This document shows, piece after piece, positions 17,601 to 26,033 of a stretch of DNA of 64,000 bases. The stretch is from NCBI RefSeq assembly GCF_943846705.1, contig NZ_OX044366.1, positions 3,906,001 through 3,970,000 of the forward strand. Direction: 5' to 3'. Every line of letters starts with the position of its first letter. The stretch's first letter is position 1. Position numbers and translations under genes: made by a program. Under the pieces are notes generated by a model. It was not told the origin of the DNA. It ran no database searches and was given only the letters and a program-made list of their open reading frames with translations. This DNA is from an uncultured Pseudomonas sp. GTDB taxonomy: Bacteria; Pseudomonadota; Gammaproteobacteria; Pseudomonadales; Pseudomonadaceae.

Positions 17601-17650
17601 CCGGTCATACCGCCGATAGCCACCGAGGAAATTGGCATGAGGAAATCGGA

Positions 17651-17971
17651 ATGAAATTCTCCGATGGTTTTGATGCACGCCGCCTGCGCCCACGCAATGT
17701 CCGCAACTGGCGCTTCCGCCTGGGCGCTGGGCTGGCGGCGCTGTTCGCCACTGTTGGCGTGCTGCTGAGCATGGCCGGCGCCGCCACCCTGCTCGGCCAG
17801 CCGGCTGCGCTCGGCCCGCTCAACGACTCGCCGGCCGCTGCCAGCGCATTTATCGTCATCGGTTTGCTACTGCTTTGCGTTGGCGTGCTGCTCTGGCGGC
17901 GTTGTCGACGCCGGCTGCATCGCCCCAGCGACCTGAGTATGGCCCCGCACCTGATGAAAAAGCGTGACTGA
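17651..17971 (+). CDS. Small two-segment membrane protein, unrecognised
   Basis: A 106-residue protein with two clear hydrophobic segments (about residues 24-47 and 64-81), an Ala/Gly/Pro-rich connector, and strongly basic flanks (RRLRPRNVRNWR before the first segment, WRRCRRRLHR after the second). By the positive-inside rule both ends are cytoplasmic. I do not recognise a family. It lies 68 bases before the Smr gene on the same strand. Confidence 0.6.
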   Translation: MKFSDGFDARRLRPRNVRNWRFRLGAGLAALFATVGVLLSMAGAATLLGQPAALGPLNDSPAAASAFIVIGLLLLCVGVLLWRRCRRRLHRPSDLSMAPHLMKKRD

Positions 17972-18039
17972 GCCTGACTGATCCGCACAGCACGAAGGCC
18001 TGCAGGTTGGTTACACTAGCGGCCTTCGCGGAGGCCCAG

Positions 18040-18597
18040 ATGCAAGACGACGATATTTCCCTGTTTAAAGCCCAGCTGCACGGCGTCAAACCGATCAAAT
18101 ATGACCGCGCTGACACCGGCAAGCCAAAGACCAACCGTGCGCAACTGGCCACCTTGCGTCAGGCGGCCACCGCGCGTGTGGATTCGATCAAGGTTGACGG
18201 CCTGTCCGATCAGTTCGTTATCGATGTCGGCGCCGAAGACCCGCTGTACTGGGCGGCCAATGGCGTGCAAGAAGGTCAGATGCGCAAGCTCAAGCTGGGT
18301 CAAATCAGCTTTGAAGGCAGCCTCGACCTGCACGGCATGACCGTCGAAAAAGCCCGCGACACCCTTTGGGAATTTATCGCCGAAGCCAACAAGCTGGAGG
18401 TGCGCTGCGTGCGCATCACCCACGGCAAAGCCGTACGCATGGACGGCCGCAAACCGATGATCAAAAGTCACGTCAACACCTGGCTGCGCCAACACCCGCA
18501 AGTGCTCGGCTTCACCTCCTGTCTGGCCAAACACGGCGGCACGGGGGCGGTTTACGTGATGCTCAAGCGCACCATGATGGATGGTCGCGACGAATAA
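18040..18597 (+). CDS. Smr-domain protein (putative DNA endonuclease)
   Basis: A 185-residue protein. The C-terminal two thirds is an Smr (MutS2 C-terminal-like) domain: SLDLHGMTVEKARDTL carries the DLHG motif and VRITHGKA the HGK motif (usually HGKG), followed by VNTWLRQHPQVLGFTSCLAKHGGTGAVYVMLKR. Stand-alone SmrA/SmrB proteins act as nucleases; SmrB in E. coli cleaves mRNA at collided ribosomes. This protein has the general SmrA/YdaL shape, but which subgroup is not certain. The start at 18040 follows GCGGAGG. It ends 86 bases before folE. Confidence 0.88.
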   Translation: MQDDDISLFKAQLHGVKPIKYDRADTGKPKTNRAQLATLRQAATARVDSIKVDGLSDQFVIDVGAEDPLYWAANGVQEGQMRKLKLGQISFEGSLDLHGMTVEKARDTLWEFIAEANKLEVRCVRITHGKAVRMDGRKPMIKSHVNTWLRQHPQVLGFTSCLAKHGGTGAVYVMLKRTMMDGRDE

Positions 18598-18683
18598 GCC
18601 CCTGCAACTGGCGGCTGGCGCACTTGCCAGCCTTCTCCCTGCGCCCTACCCTGCGCGCTCTGCAAAGACCTACGAGAGTGTCC

Positions 18684-19232
18684 ATGTCTCTGGAACAGAA
18701 TTACACCGCGATCCTTGGCCAACTCGGCGAAGACGTATCCCGCGAAGGCCTGCTCGACACCCCAAAGCGCGCCGCCAAAGCCATGCAGTACCTGTGCAAG
18801 GGCTATCAACAGACGCTGGAAGAAGTCACCAATGGCGCACTGTTCAGCTCTGACAACAGCGAAATGGTGTTGGTGAAAAACATCGAGCTGTATTCGCTGT
18901 GCGAGCATCACCTGCTGCCGTTTATCGGCAAAGCCCACGTCGCCTACATCCCCAACGGCAAAGTGCTCGGCCTGTCGAAAGTCGCACGCATTGTTGATAT
19001 GTACGCACGCCGCCTGCAGATCCAAGAGAGCCTTAGCCGGCAGATCGCCGAAGCCGTCCAGCAGGTCACCGGTGCCCTCGGCGTTGCGGTAGTGATCGAG
19101 GCGCAGCACATGTGCATGATGATGCGCGGCGTAGAGAAGCAAAACTCCTCGATGGTCACCTCGGTGATGCTCGGCGAGTTCCGCGAGAACCCCGCCACCC
19201 GCAGCGAGTTCCTCAGCCTGGTTAATAACTGA
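18684..19232 (+). CDS. folE: GTP cyclohydrolase I
   Basis: A 182-residue enzyme that turns GTP into 7,8-dihydroneopterin triphosphate, the first step of folate/pterin synthesis. The zinc-binding SLCEHHLLPF (Cys and His) and the later Cys in AQHMCMMMRG are present, as are the GTP-site residues in VLGLSKVARIVDMYARRLQIQE. Pseudomonas usually carries more than one folE copy, and this one lies in the same neighbourhood as one of them. The upstream frame is open to 18366, but the ATG at 18684 gives the family N-terminus. It is followed by a strong bidirectional terminator. Confidence 0.95.
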   Translation: MSLEQNYTAILGQLGEDVSREGLLDTPKRAAKAMQYLCKGYQQTLEEVTNGALFSSDNSEMVLVKNIELYSLCEHHLLPFIGKAHVAYIPNGKVLGLSKVARIVDMYARRLQIQESLSRQIAEAVQQVTGALGVAVVIEAQHMCMMMRGVEKQNSSMVTSVMLGEFRENPATRSEFLSLVNN

Positions 19233-19243
19233 GCAACGCCTGC

Positions 19244-19280
19244 GCAATAAAAAACCGGCCGAGCGCCGGTTTTTTATTGC
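19244..19280. terminator. Bidirectional intrinsic terminator
   Basis: Perfect 16-base arms (19244-19259 and 19265-19280) around a 5-base loop, with GCCGG stems flanked by A6/T6 runs. It lies between convergent folE and the small gene at 19293-19529 and can stop transcription from both sides. Confidence 0.92.
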
Positions 19281-19292
19281 TTAAGCAACAGC

Positions 19293-19529
19293 CTACTGGC
19301 CCTTGAGCGGCACACGCGGCTTGGTTCGCAGCGGGTCGAGCAGGCCAGACAGACCGTTGTGATCGATCTCCTGCATCAACGCCAGCAGCCGACCAATCTC
19401 ACTTTTAGGGAAGCCCTCGCGGGCGAACCAGTTGAGGTAGTTACCCGGCAAATCGGCGAGCAAGCGGCCTTTGTGTTTGCCGAAGGGCATTTCGCGGGTT
19501 ACCAGCAACAGCAGATCGTCGGGTTTCAT
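19293..19529 (-). CDS. Small DUF3820-type protein
   Basis: A 78-residue protein with the motif MPFGKHKGRLLADLPGNYLNWFAREGFP, diagnostic of the DUF3820 family (YbjO/quorum-associated small proteins of unknown function, also seen fused to exonuclease domains). The start at 19529 (MKPDDLLLL) is chosen because homology begins there; the frame is open to 19577. It is convergent with folE across a shared terminator. Function unknown. Confidence 0.75.
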   Translation of the reverse strand: MKPDDLLLLVTREMPFGKHKGRLLADLPGNYLNWFAREGFPKSEIGRLLALMQEIDHNGLSGLLDPLRTKPRVPLKGQ

Positions 19530-19674
19530 CACGCACTCGCGGGTTGCCTGTGCGCACTCTGGTTTGGCGCGCACCAAGGTGGCGAATTATGCCGTTCAGC
19601 CCAGGTGCAGGCCAGCGTCGACAAACTCGGGTAAGCTGCGCGCCCGTGTTTATCGACCCAAGGTTTACCTCAGC

Positions 19675-20046
19675 ATGATTATCAAGGCACTGCGCATCGG
19701 CCTCGGCCAGTTGATCATCTTCCTCGACTGGATCAGCCGTCCGGCCAAGCTTAAGCGCACACCTGAAGCCCAGGCCGCCGTCGCGCAAAGCGCCAGCAAC
19801 CTGGCGCTGTACCAATTCCACGCTTGCCCGTTCTGCGTGAAAACTCGCCGCACCCTGCACAAACTGAACGTGCCGGTGGCCCTGCGTGATGCGAAAAATG
19901 ACGCCCAGGCACGCAGCGATCTGGAGCAACAAGGTGGCAAGATCAAGGTGCCGTGCCTGCGCATCGAAGAAAACGGCCAGAGCACCTGGCTGTATGAGTC
20001 CAAGGCAATCATTGCCTACCTCAACGAGCGCTTCACCACAGCGTGA
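19675..20046 (+). CDS. Glutaredoxin-like protein with N-terminal hydrophobic segment
   Basis: A 123-residue protein. A glutaredoxin/GST-N-terminal thioredoxin fold (about residues 43-120) has the redox motif CPFC at Cys51 and Cys54 after YQFHA, the cis-proline stretch KVPCL, and LYESKAIIAYLNERF at the end. An amphipathic or membrane-contacting segment (LGQLIIFLDWI) precedes it, so it may sit on the membrane. The ATG at 19675 is preferred to the upstream in-frame start. It probably reduces disulfides or glutathionylated proteins. Confidence 0.85.
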   Translation: MIIKALRIGLGQLIIFLDWISRPAKLKRTPEAQAAVAQSASNLALYQFHACPFCVKTRRTLHKLNVPVALRDAKNDAQARSDLEQQGGKIKVPCLRIEENGQSTWLYESKAIIAYLNERFTTA

Positions 20047-20175
20047 TCAGGCAACCGGGGCCGTTCAACGGCCCCATTGCTCAGCCAACATACCGATCTA
20101 AAAACTTTGCCTGCCCCAGCAGCGCAACGTGGCACTCTGGGCAAAAGCCACAAGAGATGGCTATGATCGAACACC

Positions 20176-20577
20176 ATGACGCCCACACCAGCATTACGCC
20201 AACCCTGCCCTCCCGGTGCCTGCGACTGCGGGCGTGAGGCGTTGTTGCAAAACGCCGACAGCGACGCGCGCATCCTGCTGCTTACCCGCACCGAGGAAAA
20301 GCGCCTGCTAGAGCGCCTGGAAAACCTTGAGAGCCTGGCCGACCTGGAACGGATGCAGCAACGCATCTATGAACAACTGGGCCTACGCGTCGCCGTCGCC
20401 CCCGGCTTCAATGAAGTGCGCAGCATGCGCGGCATGGCTATCGAGATCGATTCGCTTCCCGGGCTGTGCCGAAAAACCCGCCAAGCCATCCCCACAGCCA
20501 TCCGCCGCGCCCTGGAAAAACGCCCAGAGATCGCCTACAGCCTGCTCAACTCCCACGACCTGTTTCGGGATATTTGA
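20176..20577 (+). CDS. Conserved-looking cytoplasmic protein, unrecognised
   Basis: A 133-residue protein I cannot place in a family. It starts with a cysteine cluster, CPPGACDC (residues 11-18), that could bind metal or form disulfides. A leucine/glutamate-rich helix follows (about 40-68, likely coiled coil), then a mixed region with LGLRVAVAPGFNEVRSMRGMAIEID. It has no signal peptide or membrane segment. It is convergent with the LysR gene at 20597. Confidence 0.6.
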   Translation: MTPTPALRQPCPPGACDCGREALLQNADSDARILLLTRTEEKRLLERLENLESLADLERMQQRIYEQLGLRVAVAPGFNEVRSMRGMAIEIDSLPGLCRKTRQAIPTAIRRALEKRPEIAYSLLNSHDLFRDI

Positions 20578-20596
20578 GGCGCTGGGTAAAGGCACA

Positions 20597-21478
20597 TCAG
20601 CGGCCAACGGAGCAGAAATGCGGCTTAACGCGCTGGATAAGCAAATCAGCCCGGGCCGATAGCGGCCACTCAGCTCGGTGCAACAGCCAAAGGGTATCGA
20701 CTACCGGCCGCGCCCCTTCAATGACCTTAATGGATTGCGGCCGTGAAAAAGCCAAACGCGCATAGCGCGGCAATACGGTAAAGCCTAGGCCGCGGGACAC
20801 CGGCTCAAGAATCAGACCGATTTGGTTGGTGAAACCATGCCAAGGGAGGCCGCCGACACCCGGCGCACCAGGGTAATAGCGGCTAAGTAGCCGACCTGCC
20901 ATGGCCTGGCCATCTGGATGATCAATAAAACCCAGGCGCTCTAGATCAGCCCAACCCTGAACGTTCTCGCCGGCTGGCACCACCAGCTCCAATGGTTCCT
21001 CTGCAAAGCGACTCACGCTTAAGCGCGGATCGTCCGGTTTGAGCGTCACCAGGCCAAGTTCAAAGCGGTTGTGCAACACCGCATCAAGAACCTCATGATC
21101 CGGGGCAAAACGCTGCCGAATACTCAACCCCGGGTGTGTTTGCTGTAACTCCAGCAACAGTGGATAGAGGGCCAAGCCGATGCTGCCGGGGCAGATCAAG
21201 CCGACTTCCCCACGTTCTGCGTCGCGCTCTGACAGGCGCTGCTGCAAGCGTTGGTCGGCCGCATTGACCTCTGCGCAGTATTCGAGCAAAGCGTGCCCGG
21301 CAGGGGTGAGTTCGAGCTGACGCGGGCGGCGTATTAACAGCGGGCCCAAACGCTCCTCCAGCCGCTGCACATGCTGGCTGACCGCCGCTTGCGTCAAGTC
21401 CAGATGCTCGGCGCTGCGAGTGAAGTTGCCCTGTTCGGCGAGCGTCGTAAAAGTACGCAGCCATTGCGGATTAAGCAT
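20597..21478 (-). CDS. LysR-family transcriptional regulator
   Basis: A 293-residue regulator. The N-terminal winged helix-turn-helix (about residues 2-60) reads LRTFTTLAEQGNFTRSAEHLDLTQAAVSQHVQRLEERLG, the standard LysR DNA-binding helix pair. The rest is the periplasmic-binding-protein-like effector domain. It is divergent from the VOC protein gene at 21575, with an AT-rich 96-bp gap that holds an inverted repeat. It probably controls that gene and itself. The inducer is unknown. Confidence 0.9.
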   Translation of the reverse strand: MLNPQWLRTFTTLAEQGNFTRSAEHLDLTQAAVSQHVQRLEERLGPLLIRRPRQLELTPAGHALLEYCAEVNAADQRLQQRLSERDAERGEVGLICPGSIGLALYPLLLELQQTHPGLSIRQRFAPDHEVLDAVLHNRFELGLVTLKPDDPRLSVSRFAEEPLELVVPAGENVQGWADLERLGFIDHPDGQAMAGRLLSRYYPGAPGVGGLPWHGFTNQIGLILEPVSRGLGFTVLPRYARLAFSRPQSIKVIEGARPVVDTLWLLHRAEWPLSARADLLIQRVKPHFCSVGR

Positions 21479-21494
21479 AACAATCTCTTATTGA

Positions 21495-21527
21495 AACCAT
21501 AACATTATGATTATTTTGATTATGGTT
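21495..21527. promoter_or_regulatory. Candidate LysR operator
   Basis: AACCATAA (21495-21502) and TTATGGTT (21520-21527) are perfect inverted repeats 17 bases apart in the AT-rich divergent promoter between the LysR and VOC genes. The position, just before both starts, fits a LysR recognition and activation site. Confidence 0.5.
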
Positions 21528-21574
21528 CAGCACACCTAGACTGACCACTAACAACTCAACACGAGGTACTGGTT

Positions 21575-22075
21575 ATGTCTCCCGTCTATCCCCGCAGCTT
21601 TTCTCACATCGGCCTGTCGGTCACCGATCTCGACGCAGCCGTAAAGTTCTACACCGAAGTCATGGGCTGGTACCTGATCATGCCCCCGACCACCATCAGC
21701 GAAGACGACTCAGCCATCGGCGTCATGTGTACCGACGTATTCGGCGCCGGCTGGGGATCATTTCGCATCGCCCACCTGTCCACCGGCGACCGCATTGGCG
21801 TGGAAATCTTTCAATTCCGCAATGCAGTAAAACCAGAGAACAACTTCGAATACTGGAAGACCGGAATATTCCACTTCTGCGTGCAGGATCCGGACGTCGA
21901 AGGCCTGGCCGCCAAAGTGGTCGCCGCCGGCGGCAAACAGCGCATGCCGGTGCGCGAGTACTTCCCAGGCGAGAAGCCGTTCCGCATGGTCTATATGGAA
22001 GACCCCTTCGGCAACATCCTGGAAATTTACAGCCACAGCTACGAGCTGACCTACGCGGCCGGCGCTTACCAGTAA
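21575..22075 (+). CDS. VOC (glyoxalase/bleomycin-resistance) family protein
   Basis: A 166-residue protein of the vicinal-oxygen-chelate fold. The two beta-alpha-beta-beta-beta modules are visible, with candidate metal ligands in FSHIGLSVTDLDAAVKFYTEVMGW (His), FHFCVQDPD (His) and EDPFGNILEIYSHSYE (Glu). The C-terminal stretch is typical of lactoylglutathione-lyase-related proteins. It is divergent from a LysR regulator that probably induces it. Dioxygenase, lyase and resistance roles are all possible, and nothing nearby specifies a substrate. Confidence 0.85.
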   Translation: MSPVYPRSFSHIGLSVTDLDAAVKFYTEVMGWYLIMPPTTISEDDSAIGVMCTDVFGAGWGSFRIAHLSTGDRIGVEIFQFRNAVKPENNFEYWKTGIFHFCVQDPDVEGLAAKVVAAGGKQRMPVREYFPGEKPFRMVYMEDPFGNILEIYSHSYELTYAAGAYQ

Positions 22076-22259
22076 AGGGGGCCGCTGTAGAGCCAACCAG
22101 CCGGGAAGGAAATTAGCGCAAAATGCTGCGCGAGCTTACCCCAGCGCGGAGTTGGGGACTGTGTACGGTGGGCAACACTCACTTGCCCACCTGCCTTCTG
22201 CGATTGGCCGCTGTGAGTCCCCAGCGACCAAGGCTAACCGCCTAACAGAGCGGTGTAGA

Positions 22260-22679
22260 TCAACACCCGTCTAAAACACGATGAGCTTGCATGTCGACTA
22301 CCACGGGCAGCTGCTGAGGGCATGCTGCGGGCGAGATGCCCGCTTGGCTGCACGGCTCGAGCTCGACCGCGAACACGCTGACCAGTGAGCGCATCTTCTG
22401 GGCGATGACTTCGGCCCGGTGCCAGCTGATATCGGCTTGCTGCACTTCGATCAGAAACTGCTCCTGGGACTGCTGGACGTTGACCTGCTGGGGCGTCATC
22501 AACTGTTGCGCGAAATAGCTGAACAGTCGGCAGAGGGTGTCCGGCTCAGCCTCGGCCAGGATGCGGTACTGCACGTGGGTGCGTGCCGCATTGGCGGCCC
22601 AGACATCGGCCCTCGATGGCTCGGCAGCAAGATGACTGAAGTCGACAAAGGGTCGGCTGAAAGCTTCGAGGTTGGCCAT
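22260..22679 (-). CDS. Small protein with a likely ACT-like fold
   Basis: A 139-residue protein without a recognised family. Residues about 35-110 have the strand-helix-strand-strand-helix-strand pattern of ACT domains: HVQYRILAEA, PDTLCRLFSYFAQQLM, QQVNVQQS, QFLIEVQQAD, RAEVIAQKMRSLV, FAVELE. The N-terminal 30 residues and the C-terminal tail are extra. It is divergent from an Lrp-type regulator with a 126-bp AT-rich gap, so it is probably a target of that regulator and could bind an amino acid. The start at 22679 is preferred to the upstream in-frame ATG. Confidence 0.6.
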   Translation of the reverse strand: MANLEAFSRPFVDFSHLAAEPSRADVWAANAARTHVQYRILAEAEPDTLCRLFSYFAQQLMTPQQVNVQQSQEQFLIEVQQADISWHRAEVIAQKMRSLVSVFAVELEPCSQAGISPAACPQQLPVVVDMQAHRVLDGC

Positions 22680-22805
22680 GGTCGTTCTCCACAAATAATG
22701 TGGAAAATTATTACAGACCTCTAGGGATACTTTTATTCTATGATCGAGCCATAGCCTATTAATTTAGATTGTTTATTCGTAGCTATTAATAAGTGAGGTT
22801 TTTTT
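22680..22805. promoter_or_regulatory. Divergent promoter with repeats (Lrp gene / ACT-like gene)
   Basis: An AT-rich gap. It holds CCACA-N5-TGTGG at 22689-22703, ten bases before the ACT-like start, and two copies of CTATTAAT at 22756-22763 and 22783-22790, 27 bases apart, near the Lrp start. Such repeats would fit binding by the Lrp-family regulator; unproven. Confidence 0.4.
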
Positions 22806-23276
22806 ATGCTCAGCACCTTGGACGCCTATGACCGGCGGATTCTGACCTTGCTGCAGGAAGACTCATCGCTTTCCAGTGCCGAGATTGCCGAACAGGTCGG
22901 TTTGTCGCAGTCCCCCTGCTGGCGGCGGATTCAGCGCTTGAAGGAAGAGGGGGTGATTCGCCGCCAGGTGATCCTGCTCGATCGCAAGAAAATCGGCCTG
23001 AACACGCAGATTTTCGCCGAGGTCAAACTCAATGCCCACGGCCGCTCCAATCTCACCGAATTCGCCGAGGCCATGCGCGAGTTTCCCGAAGTGCTGGAGT
23101 GTTATGTGTTGATGGGCTCAGTGGACTTTCTGCTGCGCATCGTCACTCAGGACATCGAAGCGTATGAGCGCTTCTTCTTCGAGAAGCTCTCACTGGTTCC
23201 GGGCATTCAGGAGGTGAACTCGACCGTCGCGCTGTCGGAAATCAAGTCGACCACCAGCTTGCCCCTGTTGGGCTAA
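22806..23276 (+). CDS. Lrp/AsnC-family transcriptional regulator
   Basis: A 156-residue regulator. The N-terminal helix-turn-helix has LDAYDRRILTLLQEDSSLSSAEIAEQVGLSQSPCWRRIQRLKEEGVI, the classic AsnC-type domain. The C-terminal RAM domain (about 70-150) includes FAEAMREFPEVLECYVLMGSVDFLLRI, the amino-acid-sensing beta-alpha-beta part. Such regulators bind amino acids and often control an adjacent divergent gene, here the ACT-like protein at 22260-22679. The exact ligand is not evident. Confidence 0.92.
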   Translation: MLSTLDAYDRRILTLLQEDSSLSSAEIAEQVGLSQSPCWRRIQRLKEEGVIRRQVILLDRKKIGLNTQIFAEVKLNAHGRSNLTEFAEAMREFPEVLECYVLMGSVDFLLRIVTQDIEAYERFFFEKLSLVPGIQEVNSTVALSEIKSTTSLPLLG

Positions 23277-23329
23277 CGCACCATTGCCGGGCGTGCAGTT
23301 GGTAGCTTTAGCGGGTAGCTTCAACCATC

Positions 23330-25288
23330 CTATAACCGCCCCCGCCCCGCCAAGACCTGCGTCGCCCCTTGGGTTTTCTGGCAGTACCAAAACACCCGAC
23401 TAACACCCCGAGTAACCGCGACATAGGCCAAGCGCAGGCTTTCATCCTGCATGGCCTGGTCGTAACTGTTGTTGAAAAAGCTCGAGTAGGCGTAAAGCGC
23501 ATTGCGCAGCGGGTGCGGCTCAGGCGGCATGCAGTCATCGAGAATGATCGCCACCTCGGCTTGCAAACCTTTGGCGCGGTGAATGGTGTAAGCCTTGACC
23601 GGCAGTTTCTTGTCCAGTTGCGCGCTGATGGCCTGCAAGGGCTCGTTGCGCCGACTGAGCAGCAACACCGCGTTGCGCTCAGCGCTGTTACGTTCAGCCG
23701 CATAGGTGCATTGCTCGTGGATCTGTTTGAGCAGCTCCGGCAACCGCGCCTTGGCATCAAAACGCTGGATCAGCCGCACACCGTGCTCACCGGGCTGAGT
23801 AGGCCTGATCGCCTGGCTGGTTTTTGCCTGCTTGTGCCGCACACCGCCGAGCAACGCCTCGCCGTCACGGATGATCGGTTCAATCGAGCGGTAGTTATTG
23901 GCCAGGTTCAATACGGCGCTGCATTTGGCCCGTCCTTTACCTGGGAAGTGCCGATCGAAGTCGATAAACAGCTCCGGCGAGCTACCGCGCCAGCCATAGA
24001 TCGATTGCCAGTCGTCACCAATCGCCATCAGGCTGACGCTGTTGCCCTGCCCCGCCTGAGCGCGCTGCACAGCCTGCAGCCACTGCACGATTTGCGGCGA
24101 GATATCCTGAAACTCGTCGATCAGCAAGTGACTGAAAGGCGCCAGCAGCTGCGCCGTAACGCCCTGCCCGCCGGCGTTGAGCCGCGTCGTCAGCTGTGCA
24201 AACGCCGCATTGAAGGTCATCACCCCTTGTTCCTGCAGGCAACGCTCGAAGTACGGCCAGAACAGCAGCAACGCCGCGCTAAAGCTGCGCACCTGCTCTG
24301 GGCCGCTGAGCGCCTGGGGCGGCAAAGTGCTCAGGTCAATGCCGATGCTCTCGATAAAGCCGGCCTGGGCATAGAACGCCTCATACAGCGGCACGGCACT
24401 GAACTCACCCTGCAACTTGAAGGCATCCAGCGGCGCCTTGGGCACACGCTTGGCCTCAGCCAGCGGCAACGGCAGCTGCAAGAGGCTGTGGACCTGCTCA
24501 CGGAACACTGGCTGCTCGGCATAGCACTGCTGATATGCCTGCTTGAGTAAACGCTGCTGCGCCGTGCGAAGACGCCCCGCCATCAGCGGGTTATCCAGCT
24601 CGCGGGCGGCGGCCTGGCGATCATCTAGCTGCTCGAACCAACGCGGATTATCGAGCAGGCTCTTGGCCATGCCGCCCATGGCCGAATGGAAGGTGCGCAC
24701 CGTCTGACGCGCCTGGGCTGCATCAAAGGGGTAGTTGAAGAACTCCAGCACCTTGAGCAGCCGCTCACGCAGCTCGCTGCAGGAGGCATTGGTGAAGGAG
24801 ATCACCGTCAACTGCTCAGGTTTGATGCCCAGGTGGCAGAGCATAAAGGCCACCCGCAGCACCAGCGTGGTGGACTTGCCCGAGCCGGCACCGGCGAAGA
24901 TGCGCGTCAGCGGGTGATGACTAAGGATCATCGCCCACTGCTCCTCCGAGGGCGCACTGAGCACGCCTGCCGTCACGGCACGGGCCACCTGCTCGCGCAT
25001 GCCTTGGCACTGCGCAGCATCGACAGTGAGCATGGCCGGCCCGTAGATACCCTGAACTCTGGTCGCGGTGCCGGCCCGGCGTGGTTTGGCCGGTTGCTTG
25101 GCGTTAGTGGTTTTTGGCTTAGCCGTAGCGGACGACTTCTTGGTGCGTGCGCCAGGTTTCTTCGGCAACGCGTTCGCTTCGCGCTCGGCACGCAGATACG
25201 CGGTGGTGTGGGGAAAGTAGCGCGCCAAGGCAGCGGCAAGCCGCCGCTTGTAGCGCTGAACAACAGATGGCATCCGCGACCCAGTCAT
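23330..25288 (-). CDS. UvrD/HelD-type superfamily 1 DNA helicase
   Basis: A 652-residue SF1B helicase with all the main motifs: Walker A GAGSGKST (133-140), Walker B LLIDEFQDISPQ, motif III GDDWQSIYGWRGS, motif V TIHRAKGLQAEVAII and motif VI LRLAYVAVTRGVSRV. The DEFQDISPQ and GDDWQSIY wording is closest to helicase IV (HelD) among enzymes I know. An unusual Lys/Ala/Pro/Thr-rich linker (about residues 43-75) lies before the motor. A start six codons later (25273, MPSVVQ) is equally possible. Probable role: unwinding of damaged or stalled DNA. Confidence 0.85.
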   Translation of the reverse strand: MTGSRMPSVVQRYKRRLAAALARYFPHTTAYLRAEREANALPKKPGARTKKSSATAKPKTTNAKQPAKPRRAGTATRVQGIYGPAMLTVDAAQCQGMREQVARAVTAGVLSAPSEEQWAMILSHHPLTRIFAGAGSGKSTTLVLRVAFMLCHLGIKPEQLTVISFTNASCSELRERLLKVLEFFNYPFDAAQARQTVRTFHSAMGGMAKSLLDNPRWFEQLDDRQAAARELDNPLMAGRLRTAQQRLLKQAYQQCYAEQPVFREQVHSLLQLPLPLAEAKRVPKAPLDAFKLQGEFSAVPLYEAFYAQAGFIESIGIDLSTLPPQALSGPEQVRSFSAALLLFWPYFERCLQEQGVMTFNAAFAQLTTRLNAGGQGVTAQLLAPFSHLLIDEFQDISPQIVQWLQAVQRAQAGQGNSVSLMAIGDDWQSIYGWRGSSPELFIDFDRHFPGKGRAKCSAVLNLANNYRSIEPIIRDGEALLGGVRHKQAKTSQAIRPTQPGEHGVRLIQRFDAKARLPELLKQIHEQCTYAAERNSAERNAVLLLSRRNEPLQAISAQLDKKLPVKAYTIHRAKGLQAEVAIILDDCMPPEPHPLRNALYAYSSFFNNSYDQAMQDESLRLAYVAVTRGVSRVFWYCQKTQGATQVLAGRGRL

Positions 25289-25401
25289 GTAGATAGATCG
25301 TTGAATGATAAGTGCTTTTTAGCCTGAGCTGGGGACGGACAGATAAACCGGCCCAGGCGTCTCAGCCGTCACGGCAACCCCGAACTGTTGTTGATCGGCT
25401 G

Positions 25402-26004
25402 TCAGTCAAGCATGCCGACGTAACGTGGGTGGCTGGCCACCCGCGCCAGCCAGCTGCGCACAGCCGGAAGTTCGGTCAGGTCAAAGCCACCCTCATCCGC
25501 CACATGGGTGTAGGCGTACAGGGCGATATCGGCAATCGAGAAATCCTCACCGACCAGATAGGCGGTGCGTTGCAGCTGCTTCTCCATCACCTTGAGCGCC
25601 TTGTAGCCGAGCGCCTGGCACGCCTCATACTCTGCGCGCCGTGCTGCAGGCAGGCCCTGATACAGCTGGATAAAACGCGCCACCGCAACATTAGGCTCGT
25701 GACTGTATTGCTCGAAGAACTGCCACTGCAGCACCTGCGTGCGCAAGCGCGGTTCGGTCGGCAAAAACGCGCTGCCATCGGCGAGGAAATTCAGAATGGC
25801 GTTGGATTCCCACAGGCAGGTGCCGTCTTCAAGCTCCAGCACCGGGATCTTGCCGTTGGGGTTCTTCGCCAGAAAGGCCTCGCTCTGGGTTTCGCCCTTG
25901 AGGATATCGATCGCTATCCACTCATACGGCTGATCCAGCAGGTGCAGCATCAGCTTGACCTTGTAGCAGTTGCCCGAACGGTAATCGCCATACACCTTGT
26001 ACAT
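25402..26004 (-). CDS. Glutathione S-transferase
   Basis: A 200-residue GST. The thioredoxin-fold N-terminal domain has SGNCYKVKLMLHLLDQPYEW, then NPNGKIPVLELEDG (cis-Pro) and LWESNAILNFLA, the glutathione-binding SNAIL-type motif. The alpha-helical C-terminal domain includes DFSIADIALYAYTHVADEGGF, the N-capping/hydrophobic staple region. It ends 114 bases from the helicase start and begins 30 bases from the downstream end of the aminotransferase gene on the same strand, so the aminotransferase and GST may be cotranscribed. Confidence 0.9.
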   Translation of the reverse strand: MYKVYGDYRSGNCYKVKLMLHLLDQPYEWIAIDILKGETQSEAFLAKNPNGKIPVLELEDGTCLWESNAILNFLADGSAFLPTEPRLRTQVLQWQFFEQYSHEPNVAVARFIQLYQGLPAARRAEYEACQALGYKALKVMEKQLQRTAYLVGEDFSIADIALYAYTHVADEGGFDLTELPAVRSWLARVASHPRYVGMLD

Positions 26005-26033
26005 ATCACCCTCTTCTTACGGAACCCGCTTAA

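Noticed and set aside
23369..24550. Long open frame antisense to the helicase gene
   Set aside because: The sense strand contains all SF1 helicase motifs; the antisense product has no recognisable feature.
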